From Bacillota bacterium (GTDB lineage: Bacteria; Bacillota; Clostridia; Lachnospirales; Lachnospiraceae), in the NCBI GenBank assembly GCA_023415055.1, contig JAEZLZ010000075.1, forward strand, positions 1 to 17,268: a stretch of 17,268 nucleotides of DNA, written 5' to 3'. Below are positions 1 to 7,307 of the stretch, in pieces. The notes under the pieces were generated by a model, which did not search any database, had not been told where the DNA came from, and worked only from the letters and a program-made list of their open reading frames with translations. Within the stretch, counting starts at the first letter, position 1, and each line of letters opens with the position of its first letter. The position numbers were made by a program, and so were the translations under genes.

Positions 1-314
1 GACATTTCCTGTAAGGCTATTATACTATATTTTAATACTTAATATATAGCTCAAACCTATATAAAATGGAATTAAGTCGGCATAACGGAATTTAAATTTA
101 CACTGGAATTTAAGTTTTCACTCAACCATGGTATTTCCGAACAATACCGAAGTAAGTGCAAACAAATTCCACTATCACAGTTAGATTTTTGCGAAACAAA
201 AAACGAAGTAAATCATCACTTCGACTTATTCAGAAAATTATTTTACAAAATGAAGAGGATTGATCTGCGGCCGGTAGGAGAATGTTCTCCTGCCGGCTGC
301 TTGTCATCCAAGGA
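1..314. other. Non-coding AT-rich leader of the window
   Basis: No convincing gene is present in either strand. The stretch holds three near-identical GGAATT(T)AA boxes starting at 68, 87 and 105, so spaced 18-19 bp apart. It also holds a small inverted repeat, CGAAGT (204-209) and ACTTCG (218-223), and a large GC-rich hairpin at 267-300 that is listed separately. The DNA is otherwise strongly AT-rich. It lies downstream of the minus-strand Fe-S protein gene. Whether the boxes bind a regulator of a gene to the left of the window cannot be told. Confidence 0.5.
267..300 (-). terminator. GC-rich hairpin downstream of the Fe-S protein gene
   Basis: An inverted repeat with arms about 16 nt long. 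The inner 7 bp (AGGAGAA/TTCTCCT) and a CCGGC block pair perfectly, with two single mismatches. It starts 14 nt beyond the stop codon of the minus-strand gene, where a terminator is expected. No T-run follows on the minus strand, so it may be a weak or Rho-assisted terminator, or a 3'-end stabilising hairpin. Confidence 0.45.
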
Positions 315-1592
315 TCAATACGAATTTTTCTTTGATAACAGTTTATCCAAATAGATGGATTTTAACTGTGAACTCGCCAACACCTGCTTTATGGGCGGTA
401 ATCTAAGAATCACTCCAAACACTGCTGCCATGGCACGATGATTTGCAAATGCCTGATTATCAAAGATGAGATTTGGGAGGGTACCTTTTTCAATTGCCTG
501 CAGTACAAACCGGTGGGTACTATTCACCGGTGTAATGACCTGAACCTCTCTTCTCACTAATTCGATAGCCTTTTTGTGACAACTGCGTACACAAACTCCA
601 CAACCAAGGCATATCTCCTGATCGATTATAGCTACCGCCTTACCCTCCAGCCTGCTTTGCATAGAGATTGCCAGTACCGGACAGGCCTTGGCACATTTAC
701 CACATCCCACGCATTCTTCCGAAATCTTAGGGATATAATTTGTAGTAGCCACCGGCTGCATCGGACTAAATTTTCTAGCTGCTTGTAAAGCTTCGCAGCA
801 GCAACCGCAGCAATTGCAAATGAATGCCGGATCCTCACGTACGTTTTCCCCAATCTGAACCAGATTAGCGACGTAAGAGCTCTCTAATACATCCATAGCC
901 TCTTTCTTATCAATTAATCTTGCATGCTGTCCGTGCTCTGCGAGGGAACGGGCGACATTTCCGAAGGTAAGACAAACATCTAGCGGAGCGTCGATCTCAC
1001 ATGGGTGACCTGCATGTAACATCTTATGTCTGCAATAGCAGGTTCCAAGACCCACATGAGAAGCCTCTTCAATGATATGACTCGCTCTTTCATAATCCAA
1101 AATATGAATCGTGTTATCCTTTGCCAAAACGGGCTCCTGAACATATACTCGTCCAAGATAAGTCTCTGTTGCAAAAAATAAGTCTTTTACAAAATCCTCT
1201 TCTACATTCATATATTGATAATACAATTCACTTAAGTATTTCTGATCAATATCACCTCTGGTACGCATCAATGCAAATTCAATAAATCCAGCCATTGGCG
1301 GAGGCATTACAAATTGACGTACCCCTTTATAATACGAATCCACCAATAATGCCTTTTCACATAGGTGCTCTAAAAAGGCTTCCGCTTTTCCTTCACTAGT
1401 ATTCCAGATTTTCGCTGCCTTTTTTGCGGTAAACGGACGCACCGGCAATTGTGCGACTCTTCTGGCTTCCTTCTCAGTATATAGAACCTGCAGGATTTTA
1501 TATAAGTTGTCTGTTGGTGGGGCACCTTGCGTAAACCAATTAATTCTTTCTTCTAAATTCTTATAGGCATCTTTGCTTGTAATATGTCCCAT
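315..1592 (-). CDS. 4Fe-4S dicluster protein with extra cysteine clusters
   Basis: A 425-residue soluble iron-sulfur protein of unknown reaction, probably an electron-transfer or oxidoreductase component. Numbering is from the chosen start. Residues 1-105 look like a helical, winged-helix-like region. A first cysteine group lies at about 185-207 (CYC, then HPC and VC). A very dense CNCCGCCC motif follows at about 259-266. Two ferredoxin-type clusters come next: CVGCGKCAKACP at 294-305 and CLGCGVCVRSC at 328-338. The last 85 residues have no recognisable motif. The ATG at 1592 is preferred to the GTG at 1607 because AAGGGG lies just upstream of it and the GTG lacks a site. It is monocistronic by spacing, with 158 bp to the next gene upstream. 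The Fe-S assignment is secure; the function is not. Confidence 0.85.
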   Translation of the reverse strand: MGHITSKDAYKNLEERINWFTQGAPPTDNLYKILQVLYTEKEARRVAQLPVRPFTAKKAAKIWNTSEGKAEAFLEHLCEKALLVDSYYKGVRQFVMPPPMAGFIEFALMRTRGDIDQKYLSELYYQYMNVEEDFVKDLFFATETYLGRVYVQEPVLAKDNTIHILDYERASHIIEEASHVGLGTCYCRHKMLHAGHPCEIDAPLDVCLTFGNVARSLAEHGQHARLIDKKEAMDVLESSYVANLVQIGENVREDPAFICNCCGCCCEALQAARKFSPMQPVATTNYIPKISEECVGCGKCAKACPVLAISMQSRLEGKAVAIIDQEICLGCGVCVRSCHKKAIELVRREVQVITPVNSTHRFVLQAIEKGTLPNLIFDNQAFANHRAMAAVFGVILRLPPIKQVLASSQLKSIYLDKLLSKKNSY

Positions 1593-1750
1593 AATTTCCC
1601 CTTCCACATATTCTGTTTTGCATACATATTACTATAATATCAAATTGGGTAAAGACTTACCAGAAGAACAATATAACTATAAATCGACTATATATCTATA
1701 CTACTTTCATTTCCTCCTCAGTGAAGTTTTCTGTGGTTATACAATTAAAT

Positions 1751-2299
1751 TTAAAATCTCATTTTCACCAGAAACAGCAAATAAAAAAGAACAGGGAATC
1801 CAAGGATAGCAGATAGTATGGTGATGAGTGAAAACACTTCTTTCTCACTTCGTAATATAGACAATATCATCTTATACCCCAGGATACCAAGCAATCCTCC
1901 TAAGCTATTTAGAATGATATCATCAATGTCTGATACTCCGATGCCGAAAACCCCCTGAATGATTTCAACCAAGATACTCACAGTCAATATAAACAAGAAA
2001 TTAACGACCGTTCTTTTATCTTTCTTCATTAATGGTAAATAGATACCAAGAGGAATGAAAATAACTATATTACCAACGACATTGTCAAAAGCATTTCTGA
2101 AATTATATGTGCTGCCAGATACATATTCCATAATACTACGAAAAGGAACAAGATTGACTGATCTAAAAATGATCCTTTGATTTTGAAACAGTTCCATAAA
2201 CGAAGTCCTTGATAGAACTAATATTTTCAATAAAAAGTAAAGATAACAAATGAAAATACCATATAATAAAATTGTTTGAATTCTTTCTCGTTTCATCAT
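1751..2299 (-). CDS. VanZ-like family membrane protein
   Basis: A 182-residue multi-pass membrane protein of the VanZ-like family. It has a hydrophobic first helix at about 8-28. A conserved core at about 70-90 (D-N-V-V-G-N followed by an IPLGIYLPL-type helix) is followed by further helices at about 98-118, 130-146 and 155-178. The segment E-I-I-Q-x-x-x-G-I-G-x-x-D-I-D-D at about 112-130 is the family signature. VanZ itself gives low-level teicoplanin resistance by an unknown mechanism; most homologues are uncharacterised and no resistance role is claimed here. An ATG pair lies at 2299/2296, with GAAAGG 10 nt upstream of the first. The TTG that extends the frame to 2329 has no such site. It lies 54 bp downstream of the D-Ala-D-Ala carboxypeptidase gene on the same strand, so the two are probably co-transcribed cell-envelope genes. 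Confidence 0.85.
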   Translation of the reverse strand: MMKRERIQTILLYGIFICYLYFLLKILVLSRTSFMELFQNQRIIFRSVNLVPFRSIMEYVSGSTYNFRNAFDNVVGNIVIFIPLGIYLPLMKKDKRTVVNFLFILTVSILVEIIQGVFGIGVSDIDDIILNSLGGLLGILGYKMILSILRSEKEVFSLITILSAILGFPVLFYLLFLVKMRF

Positions 2300-2353
2300 T
2301 ATATTCATGCCTTTCTTCATTGTCTGCAAGCATTAGGCTGCAGATACAATTCA

Positions 2354-3379
2354 TCATTTTTCTATACTATTGTATACCACTAATGCATCGGTTATATTAT
2401 ACTGTTCTGAATAATGATTCCCATCCGCACCGGCAGAAATCAGAATATATTCTTCTTGTCCCACCTCGGCAAGGCTTGCCAGACATAAGCCTGCCTCATC
2501 CGTATAACCGGTCTTTCCTCCGATAATTTTTCCATCCGTAAGGCTTTGGCTTCCTAATCCTTTAAACATGGTGCTATAAAATGATATCCCATCCGGGTGC
2601 TTATTGGTTGGCGAGGTGAGATGATGGGATGAAGTAAATATTTCACGGAAGGTATCGTTTTGTAAAGCATAGCTAAGTAGAATGGATAAATCCTTGACCG
2701 TTGTGTAGTGGTTTTCATTGTGAAGCCCTGTCGTATTTTCAAAATGAGTATTGTTCATACCAAGTTCTACAGCCTTTTGGTTCATTAATTCCACAAAATT
2801 CTGCTCAGATCCTGAAATTTGATCCGCCAGACCAATGCAGCACTCCGCACCACTTGGCAGCATGACTCCGTATAATAGATCGACTGCAGGAACCCTCTCA
2901 CCCGGTTGAAAACCTGCCATCGATGCATCCGCTTCATATAATCCCTCAAACATAGCATTCGAAAGTTCGATTTCTTCCTTGAGATCTGTTAGATATTCTA
3001 TCGCTACAAGGGTAGTCATCATTTTTGTCAAGGAAGCAGGATAGATTTTGTCCTCACTATTCTTTTGTACCAGGACAGTATCATCTTTTAGCCGAATCAG
3101 AATCGCATTGGGACTGTTCAGTTCATTCAAAGATACCGAAACCGTAGGCTCCGGTTCCAGTGATGGAGTAGGCGATGATATTCTATCGTCAGCAGGAGTA
3201 GATGTTACCTTAACCGGAAAATAAGGTGAAGAGGAATGATCGTCATATTCATTTTCCAATATTAAATGGTTTAGCATAAAAATGGTTGCTTTGCTTACAA
3301 TAGCCACAAGGATGACTATAAAAATCATTGCTAAAAATATACGTATTCCTGACTTTCTTCTTTTTACTTTCCGTACCAT
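2354..3379 (-). CDS. Membrane-anchored D-Ala-D-Ala carboxypeptidase, family S11
   Basis: A 341-residue penicillin-binding-type DD-carboxypeptidase that trims the terminal D-Ala from peptidoglycan stem peptides outside the cell. A basic N-terminus and one helix at about 13-36 act as an uncleaved signal anchor. A Ser/Thr/Pro-rich linker at about 49-82 leads to the catalytic domain. The nucleophile motif S116-L-T-K119 and the K289-T-G291 triad are clear. The second motif, normally S-x-N, reads S176-G-A178 followed by E-C-C, so the Asn is missing; I recall similar SGAE motifs from clostridial relatives but cannot verify that here. The C-terminal PBP5-type domain is absent, since the protein stops about 50 residues after KTG. 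The start is supported by AAGGAG about 9 nt upstream. It heads a likely two-gene unit with the VanZ-like gene. Confidence 0.9.
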   Translation of the reverse strand: MVRKVKRRKSGIRIFLAMIFIVILVAIVSKATIFMLNHLILENEYDDHSSSPYFPVKVTSTPADDRISSPTPSLEPEPTVSVSLNELNSPNAILIRLKDDTVLVQKNSEDKIYPASLTKMMTTLVAIEYLTDLKEEIELSNAMFEGLYEADASMAGFQPGERVPAVDLLYGVMLPSGAECCIGLADQISGSEQNFVELMNQKAVELGMNNTHFENTTGLHNENHYTTVKDLSILLSYALQNDTFREIFTSSHHLTSPTNKHPDGISFYSTMFKGLGSQSLTDGKIIGGKTGYTDEAGLCLASLAEVGQEEYILISAGADGNHYSEQYNITDALVVYNSIEK

Positions 3380-3587
3380 GATAGACAGCTCCTTATTAAG
3401 TGATAGTATTATTCAATGCTTATTAAGATAATACCGCAAAGCAGGAGCCCATTTCCTTTGATTTTCTGATTAAAATCTTACGGTTTTCTTATGGCTTCTA
3501 TATATTACACATACAAATCAATAGACTACCTAGTGAATCATAATTCAACCAATGTAATTAGAATCTTTCTCATGTTATAAAAGGTAC
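3380..3587. other. Intergenic region upstream of the carboxypeptidase gene
   Basis: No gene is seen. The stretch carries the ribosome-binding site AAGGAG for the carboxypeptidase and two exact copies of CTTATTAAG (3392-3400 and 3419-3427), 27 bp apart. The promoter of the minus-strand carboxypeptidase must lie here, but no convincing -35/-10 pair can be singled out. Confidence 0.4.
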
Positions 3588-3633
3588 AAAAAAAGCTAAT
3601 CACACTGTGTTGTTTTCACAAAGTAATTAGCTT
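3588..3633 (-). terminator. Rho-independent terminator of the hydrogenase operon
   Basis: Read on the minus strand, AGCTAAT pairs with ATTAGCT. The stem continues inward for nine more positions with a single T-T mismatch and two wobble pairs, closing a loop of about 7 nt (AAAACAA). Seven T residues follow. It lies about 50 bp beyond the stop codon of the large-subunit gene, the last gene of the operon. Confidence 0.88.
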
Positions 3634-3685
3634 AATTATGGATCTTGATTTACTCCCATTCCGATTAAGAATATAAGCATACAGT

Positions 3686-5098
3686 TTAATGTACGATCTG
3701 TACGGAATTCACTAGTTTCCCTTCTGTGTAAAGATGAGTTGCACAAGAAACACAGGGATCAAAGGATCGAATTGTTCTACCAATTTCTTTGGGTGCATTA
3801 ATATCACTTACAGGCATTGCAATAAGTGCCTGTTCAGCAGTTCCTTTCCAATTCTTACTGCTTCGGGTAGAAAGATTCCAAGCAGAGGGAGTTATAATCT
3901 GATAAAATGAAATAACTTGATTACTAATTTTTAACCAATGTCCTAAGGCACCTCTCGTTGTATCAGTTAATCCTTTTCCCATTGCATTATCAGGAATTGA
4001 ATACTCTTCTTGTACTGAGATGCCCGGAATTAGATTATCAAGTAATCTGTTTATTATGGATGCTATTTTCCTTGCTTCCAGAACTCGAGCAATCGTCCGA
4101 TCCATAGTTGATATTCCATTTTTATATTCACCAGAAAGCCATTGTCTAGCCAAAGGCCCAGTCTCAAAGGGCAGATCATTATATCTTGGTGCCTTTACCC
4201 AGGAATAAGCCAAGGGCTTACTCATGTCAGCTTCCTGTGGATCCTCGTAAGGTTTATTCCTACTTTCTCCATCTTTATACCAAGCATAATCAACTTCCTC
4301 CGTTATATTTTCAGGAGAAAATACACTAGTACTTCCATCGGTATATACAAGAGGATTCACGTATAAGGTTCCTAACTCCTTATAACCATCAAAGCAACCA
4401 AAGCTCAGAAGATTTCCATAACCTCCACCCATAGAAAAATAATCCCCATAATAATCAGCAATGGTATAAACATCAGGAAGCATTTTATCATTAATGAAAT
4501 GTTGAATCGTGTTCAAAATAGATTTTAACTTAATGATTCTATCTGTGGTTGCCTGCGTTGTGATACCTCCTACAAAAATACCATGGTTATGTGGTGCTTT
4601 ACCACCAAGTACAGCAAGCATTTCGTGTGCACTTCGGCTAATTTCAAGTGAGTCAAAATAATCTTTGACTAATTTGTCATTCTTTTCCTTTGGCAACCTA
4701 AAGTCATTATGCTCTGCCTGGAAAAGCGGATAATCTTCCGGTAGCTTTACAAAATCCGGAATGGTATATTGATAAAAATGGCGGACATGGTTTTGTAAGA
4801 ATTCACATCCATGAATGATGTCTCGTAAATACCTACCTTGTTCCGATACGACAATACCCATTGCATCCTCCAATGCAAGTGAGGAGGCTATGGAATGTGC
4901 AGTGGAACATATACCGCAAATTCGTTGCGTAAAGTAAATAGCATCCAGTGGACTTCTACCTACTAGCATCTTTTCAAAGCCACGAAATAAAAGCCCTTCC
5001 GTTTTAGCATCAATTACCTGGTTATTTCTGATGTCTGCTTGGATTTCCATAAAGCCGCTGATCCGTGTAACCGGATTAATGATAATCTTCTTTTCCAT
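3686..5098 (-). CDS. [NiFe] hydrogenase large (catalytic) subunit
   Basis: A 470-residue subunit holding the NiFe(CN)2CO centre that splits or makes H2. The N-terminus has the usual I-N-P-V-T-R-I-S-G entry. The first nickel motif is R-I-C61-G-I-C64 and the second is D-P-C449-x-x-C452-x-x-H455, so all four nickel-binding cysteines are present. Fifteen residues follow H455, which matches the C-terminal peptide that a maturation protease removes after nickel insertion; such a protease is encoded at the start of the same operon. Length is within the family range. The ATG at 5098 is chosen over the one at 5110 because GGGG lies 6 nt upstream and the protein then starts directly at the conserved region. 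It is the last gene of the operon, 58 bp after the small subunit. No HypA-F accessory genes are in the window, so they must be elsewhere. Confidence 0.95.
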   Translation of the reverse strand: MEKKIIINPVTRISGFMEIQADIRNNQVIDAKTEGLLFRGFEKMLVGRSPLDAIYFTQRICGICSTAHSIASSLALEDAMGIVVSEQGRYLRDIIHGCEFLQNHVRHFYQYTIPDFVKLPEDYPLFQAEHNDFRLPKEKNDKLVKDYFDSLEISRSAHEMLAVLGGKAPHNHGIFVGGITTQATTDRIIKLKSILNTIQHFINDKMLPDVYTIADYYGDYFSMGGGYGNLLSFGCFDGYKELGTLYVNPLVYTDGSTSVFSPENITEEVDYAWYKDGESRNKPYEDPQEADMSKPLAYSWVKAPRYNDLPFETGPLARQWLSGEYKNGISTMDRTIARVLEARKIASIINRLLDNLIPGISVQEEYSIPDNAMGKGLTDTTRGALGHWLKISNQVISFYQIITPSAWNLSTRSSKNWKGTAEQALIAMPVSDINAPKEIGRTIRSFDPCVSCATHLYTEGKLVNSVQIVH

Positions 5099-5156
5099 AT
5101 GCCACCCCATATCTGTTGCTGTTTTTACTTCGTTGATGATTCATCCTACTCTTCCC

Positions 5157-6041
5157 TCATGTAATATCATAACTAATAAAGGGTTCCATGAAATCAGGAA
5201 AGCCAAATTGAGCACATCCGATACAAGGAGTGTCGTCCTCTACCGGCCAATTAACATATTGATTCCATTGTCTGGTTGGGCAGTCGATGGGGGTTACCGG
5301 TCCTCGGCAGCCCAATTTAAACATACAGGTTTTATCGCCCAATTTCTCTGCAAAGATTCCTTGGTCAAAATAGGATCTTCGTGGACATCGATCATGAATT
5401 AGTGTACTGTAAAACAAAAGAGGTCTATCCCAACGGTCAAGTTCCGGTTCTCCATAAAGCAGAATATGAGCTAATGTTCCCATGAACCAGTCTGGATGAC
5501 ATGGGCATCCCGGAAGTTTGATGACTCTTCGATTCAATATGCTCTGTACGCTTACACATTCAGCCGGATTAGGTCTTGCAGCAGAAACACCTCCATGGCT
5601 GGCACAAGCGCCAATAGCAATAACATTAGTTGCTTTCTCTCCTAGAATTTTAACAGCATCGAGTGCAGTGATCCATTCATTGTTGAAGCGTCCGATGATG
5701 TTATACAGACCATTATTCTTCGTTGCAACAGCACCTTCTACCGCTAGGATAAAATCACTTTCTTGAACCTGAAACAATTGCTCCATTGCAAACTGCCCTT
5801 CGCTTACTAACAGACTATTGCTATAGATAAAGTTCGTCATCTGAGATATCAAGTACTTAAAATCAGGATTTGAACCATCCAGAAGCGATATGATATTACC
5901 CGAACATCCGGTTAGTTCAAGCCATACGAAGTTCCTTTTCCGTAAAGTACCCTGTTTCATTTGCTGTTTGACTGAATCCACAAGAGCTGACGTACTTATC
6001 TTGGTGTAACATTCAGGACAGATATTGTAGCCATCACTCAT
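5157..6041 (-). CDS. [NiFe] hydrogenase small (Fe-S) subunit, no Tat signal
   Basis: A 294-residue electron-relay subunit. The proximal cluster ligands are C46, C146 (I-G-A-C-A) and C179 (P-G-C-P-C); the usual second cysteine of the first motif is N49 (T-G-C-S-G-N). The distal cluster is H216, C219, C239 and C245. The medial cluster is C254, C273 and C276, with P266 at the place of the fourth ligand, as in [3Fe-4S] medial clusters. An extra C181 stands where many relatives have Pro. The N-terminal 38 residues carry no twin-arginine or hydrophobic segment but do contain C8-P-E-C11, so the enzyme should stay in the cytoplasm. The CSGN form recalls uptake-type (HupS, group 2) enzymes; this grouping is inferred from memory of motifs only. 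Its ATG overlaps the stop of the b5-like gene as ATGA, suggesting translational coupling. Confidence 0.93.
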   Translation of the reverse strand: MSDGYNICPECYTKISTSALVDSVKQQMKQGTLRKRNFVWLELTGCSGNIISLLDGSNPDFKYLISQMTNFIYSNSLLVSEGQFAMEQLFQVQESDFILAVEGAVATKNNGLYNIIGRFNNEWITALDAVKILGEKATNVIAIGACASHGGVSAARPNPAECVSVQSILNRRVIKLPGCPCHPDWFMGTLAHILLYGEPELDRWDRPLLFYSTLIHDRCPRRSYFDQGIFAEKLGDKTCMFKLGCRGPVTPIDCPTRQWNQYVNWPVEDDTPCIGCAQFGFPDFMEPFISYDIT

Positions 6042-6538
6042 TTATACACCAGCTTTCCAACTACTTTTAGCTTATTTAATATCGGCTGACCTGCATGGCA
6101 GGAAACAAATTCACTGGTTAAATCTTTCCCTGCTGTCAGACCGAAATGAGTTGCTGCTGCCCAAGCAGCAGTATTCGTAACCTCATAAACAGTACTGTCT
6201 ACCGCCACATAGGCTGGATTACCATTCTTTCCATCAAAGCTTGACAACTCTTGCAATGTAAATGTCGGCTGAACTTCTGGAGTTGTTGGCTGGACAGGAA
6301 AGGATGACTGGTCACTAGGGTATTCTTCCGGTGGATACGGCAAAGGCTGTGGTTGTGTATCTATGATTGTATTATTCGCTTTCATTGCATTCTCAAGGAT
6401 TAATATTTTATCTCTCAAGTGATTCAATACTAAATTTTTTGTATAATCGAAGGGTATTAGGTATAATAGGTTTAGATCATAATTGATATCCTCGAATATT
6501 TGGTTTAGGTTTTCACTTGATAAATATTGAGTACTCAT
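6038..6538 (-). CDS. Cytochrome b5-like haem-binding protein
   Basis: A 166-residue soluble protein. Residues 1-58 are helical and charged, with no signal peptide. Residues 60-92 form a Pro/Gln/Thr-rich linker. Residues 93-166 are a cytochrome b5-like haem/steroid-binding domain: F-T-L-x-E-L, Y-V-A-V-D-S-T-V-Y-E-V, then H131 in the T-H-F-G-x-x-A-G-K-D-L-T block and H148 in S-C-H-A-G, ending in V-V-G-K-L. H131 and H148 are the likely axial haem ligands. It sits between the maturation protease (42 bp away) and the small subunit (4-bp overlap), so it very likely serves the hydrogenase. My inference is that it is an electron carrier or docking subunit: the N-terminal helices could bind the hydrogenase and the linker could let the haem domain swing. 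The start has a strong GGGGGG site just upstream. Confidence 0.88.
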   Translation of the reverse strand: MSTQYLSSENLNQIFEDINYDLNLLYLIPFDYTKNLVLNHLRDKILILENAMKANNTIIDTQPQPLPYPPEEYPSDQSSFPVQPTTPEVQPTFTLQELSSFDGKNGNPAYVAVDSTVYEVTNTAAWAAATHFGLTAGKDLTSEFVSCHAGQPILNKLKVVGKLVYK

Positions 6539-6580
6539 ATTCCCCCCATAAGAAATAAAACATAATCAGTATATTCTTAG

Positions 6581-7084
6581 CTAATCAATTCCGTTCGAAG
6601 CGTCTGCCATAATCTCAAAACCGCCTCCGATTACTAACTCCTCTGTAACTATTTCTTTTAGTAATTTCTCTGTATTAAGACAGATATCATTGAATACTAT
6701 TTTTAGATCTTCACTCAATTCAAATCCAAATCCAATTTTACCCACTTCTATTCCAATAAAATAACCGTGGATAGACTTTGTATAGAGCTGTATTAAGTCA
6801 AAGATACTCATATCGTGCTGAAAGCTTGTTTCCCCATAGGATCGAATTGCTTCTGCTAACTTACAATGGTAAATACTTCCGGTCACTCTTCCTGAATAGA
6901 CTGCATCAAGAATAATAATAAAGTCTTCTTCGTTTAGTCTTTGAAAACAAAACTGTATATCCGTCTCCAAAATAATTACTTCCATATCCAAGGTCATAAG
7001 CCTGTCTTTTAGGTTTTCAAGAACTGCTATCGCAATTCCGTCGTCCATCATTAGCCTGTTACCAATTCCAAATAATTTAACCAT
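6581..7084 (-). CDS. Hydrogenase maturation protease, family M52 (HycI/HyaD/HybD type)
   Basis: A 167-residue endopeptidase that removes the C-terminal tail of the hydrogenase large subunit once nickel is in place. The opening G-I-G-N-x-L-x-x-D14-D-G motif, D60 in I-I-L-D-A-V and H90 in Q-H-D-M-S are the three expected nickel-sensing ligands. The segment I-G-I-E-V-x-x-I-G-F-G-x-x-L-S-x-x-L at about 110-127 is also typical. Length matches the family. It is the first gene of the operon, ahead of the b5-like protein and both structural subunits, so each partner of the cleavage is encoded in one transcript. The ATG at 7084 starts the conserved region directly; the upstream ribosome-binding site is poor, which may keep expression low. 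Confidence 0.92.
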   Translation of the reverse strand: MVKLFGIGNRLMMDDGIAIAVLENLKDRLMTLDMEVIILETDIQFCFQRLNEEDFIIILDAVYSGRVTGSIYHCKLAEAIRSYGETSFQHDMSIFDLIQLYTKSIHGYFIGIEVGKIGFGFELSEDLKIVFNDICLNTEKLLKEIVTEELVIGGGFEIMADASNGID

Positions 7085-7273
7085 AATAGGAACAACTCAT
7101 TAAGTTTTACAAAACTATTAGTCAATTAATTGTATATGCATAATACAAACAAAAAAGTATAAATAATTATAAGTACTTTCTTGGTTGAAAATGCAATCAT
7201 TTTATCATGATTGATAGATTAATAAATCATACAGAATTTCAGACACGGTCTATATCGCTATGGTCAACGACAC
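7085..7273 (-). promoter_or_regulatory. Promoter region of the hydrogenase operon with inverted repeat
   Basis: This 189-bp gap must hold the operon promoter. On the minus strand a perfect -10 (TATAAT) lies at 7171-7166. The best -35 candidate, TTGCAT at 7196-7191, is 19 bp away, which is longer than ideal. A perfect 7-bp inverted repeat, CAATCAT-6nt-ATGATTG (7194-7213), overlaps or abuts that -35 and would be well placed for an operator. The regulator is unknown. Confidence 0.4.
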
Positions 7274-7307
7274 AAAAGGAGTATCTTCATTCGAAGATAC
7301 TCCTTTT
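7274..7307. terminator. Perfect 15-bp hairpin terminator overlapping the nucleotidyltransferase stop
   Basis: AAAAGGAGTATCTTC (7274-7288) and its exact complement (7293-7307) enclose a 4-nt loop. T-rich DNA follows on both sides: TTTT on the minus strand as part of the stem, and TTTTGATTTTT on the plus strand. The stem contains the last codons and the stop (7287-7289) of the minus-strand nucleotidyltransferase. It therefore ends that transcript and insulates the hydrogenase promoter just downstream. Confidence 0.8.

Noticed and set aside
576..788. Plus-strand frame opposite the Fe-S protein gene
   Set aside because: It lies wholly inside the well-supported minus-strand gene, lacks a ribosome-binding site and its translation has no domain character.
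5031..5402. Plus-strand 123-codon frame across the hydrogenase subunits
   Set aside because: It is antisense to two certain hydrogenase genes; its length reflects their codon composition.
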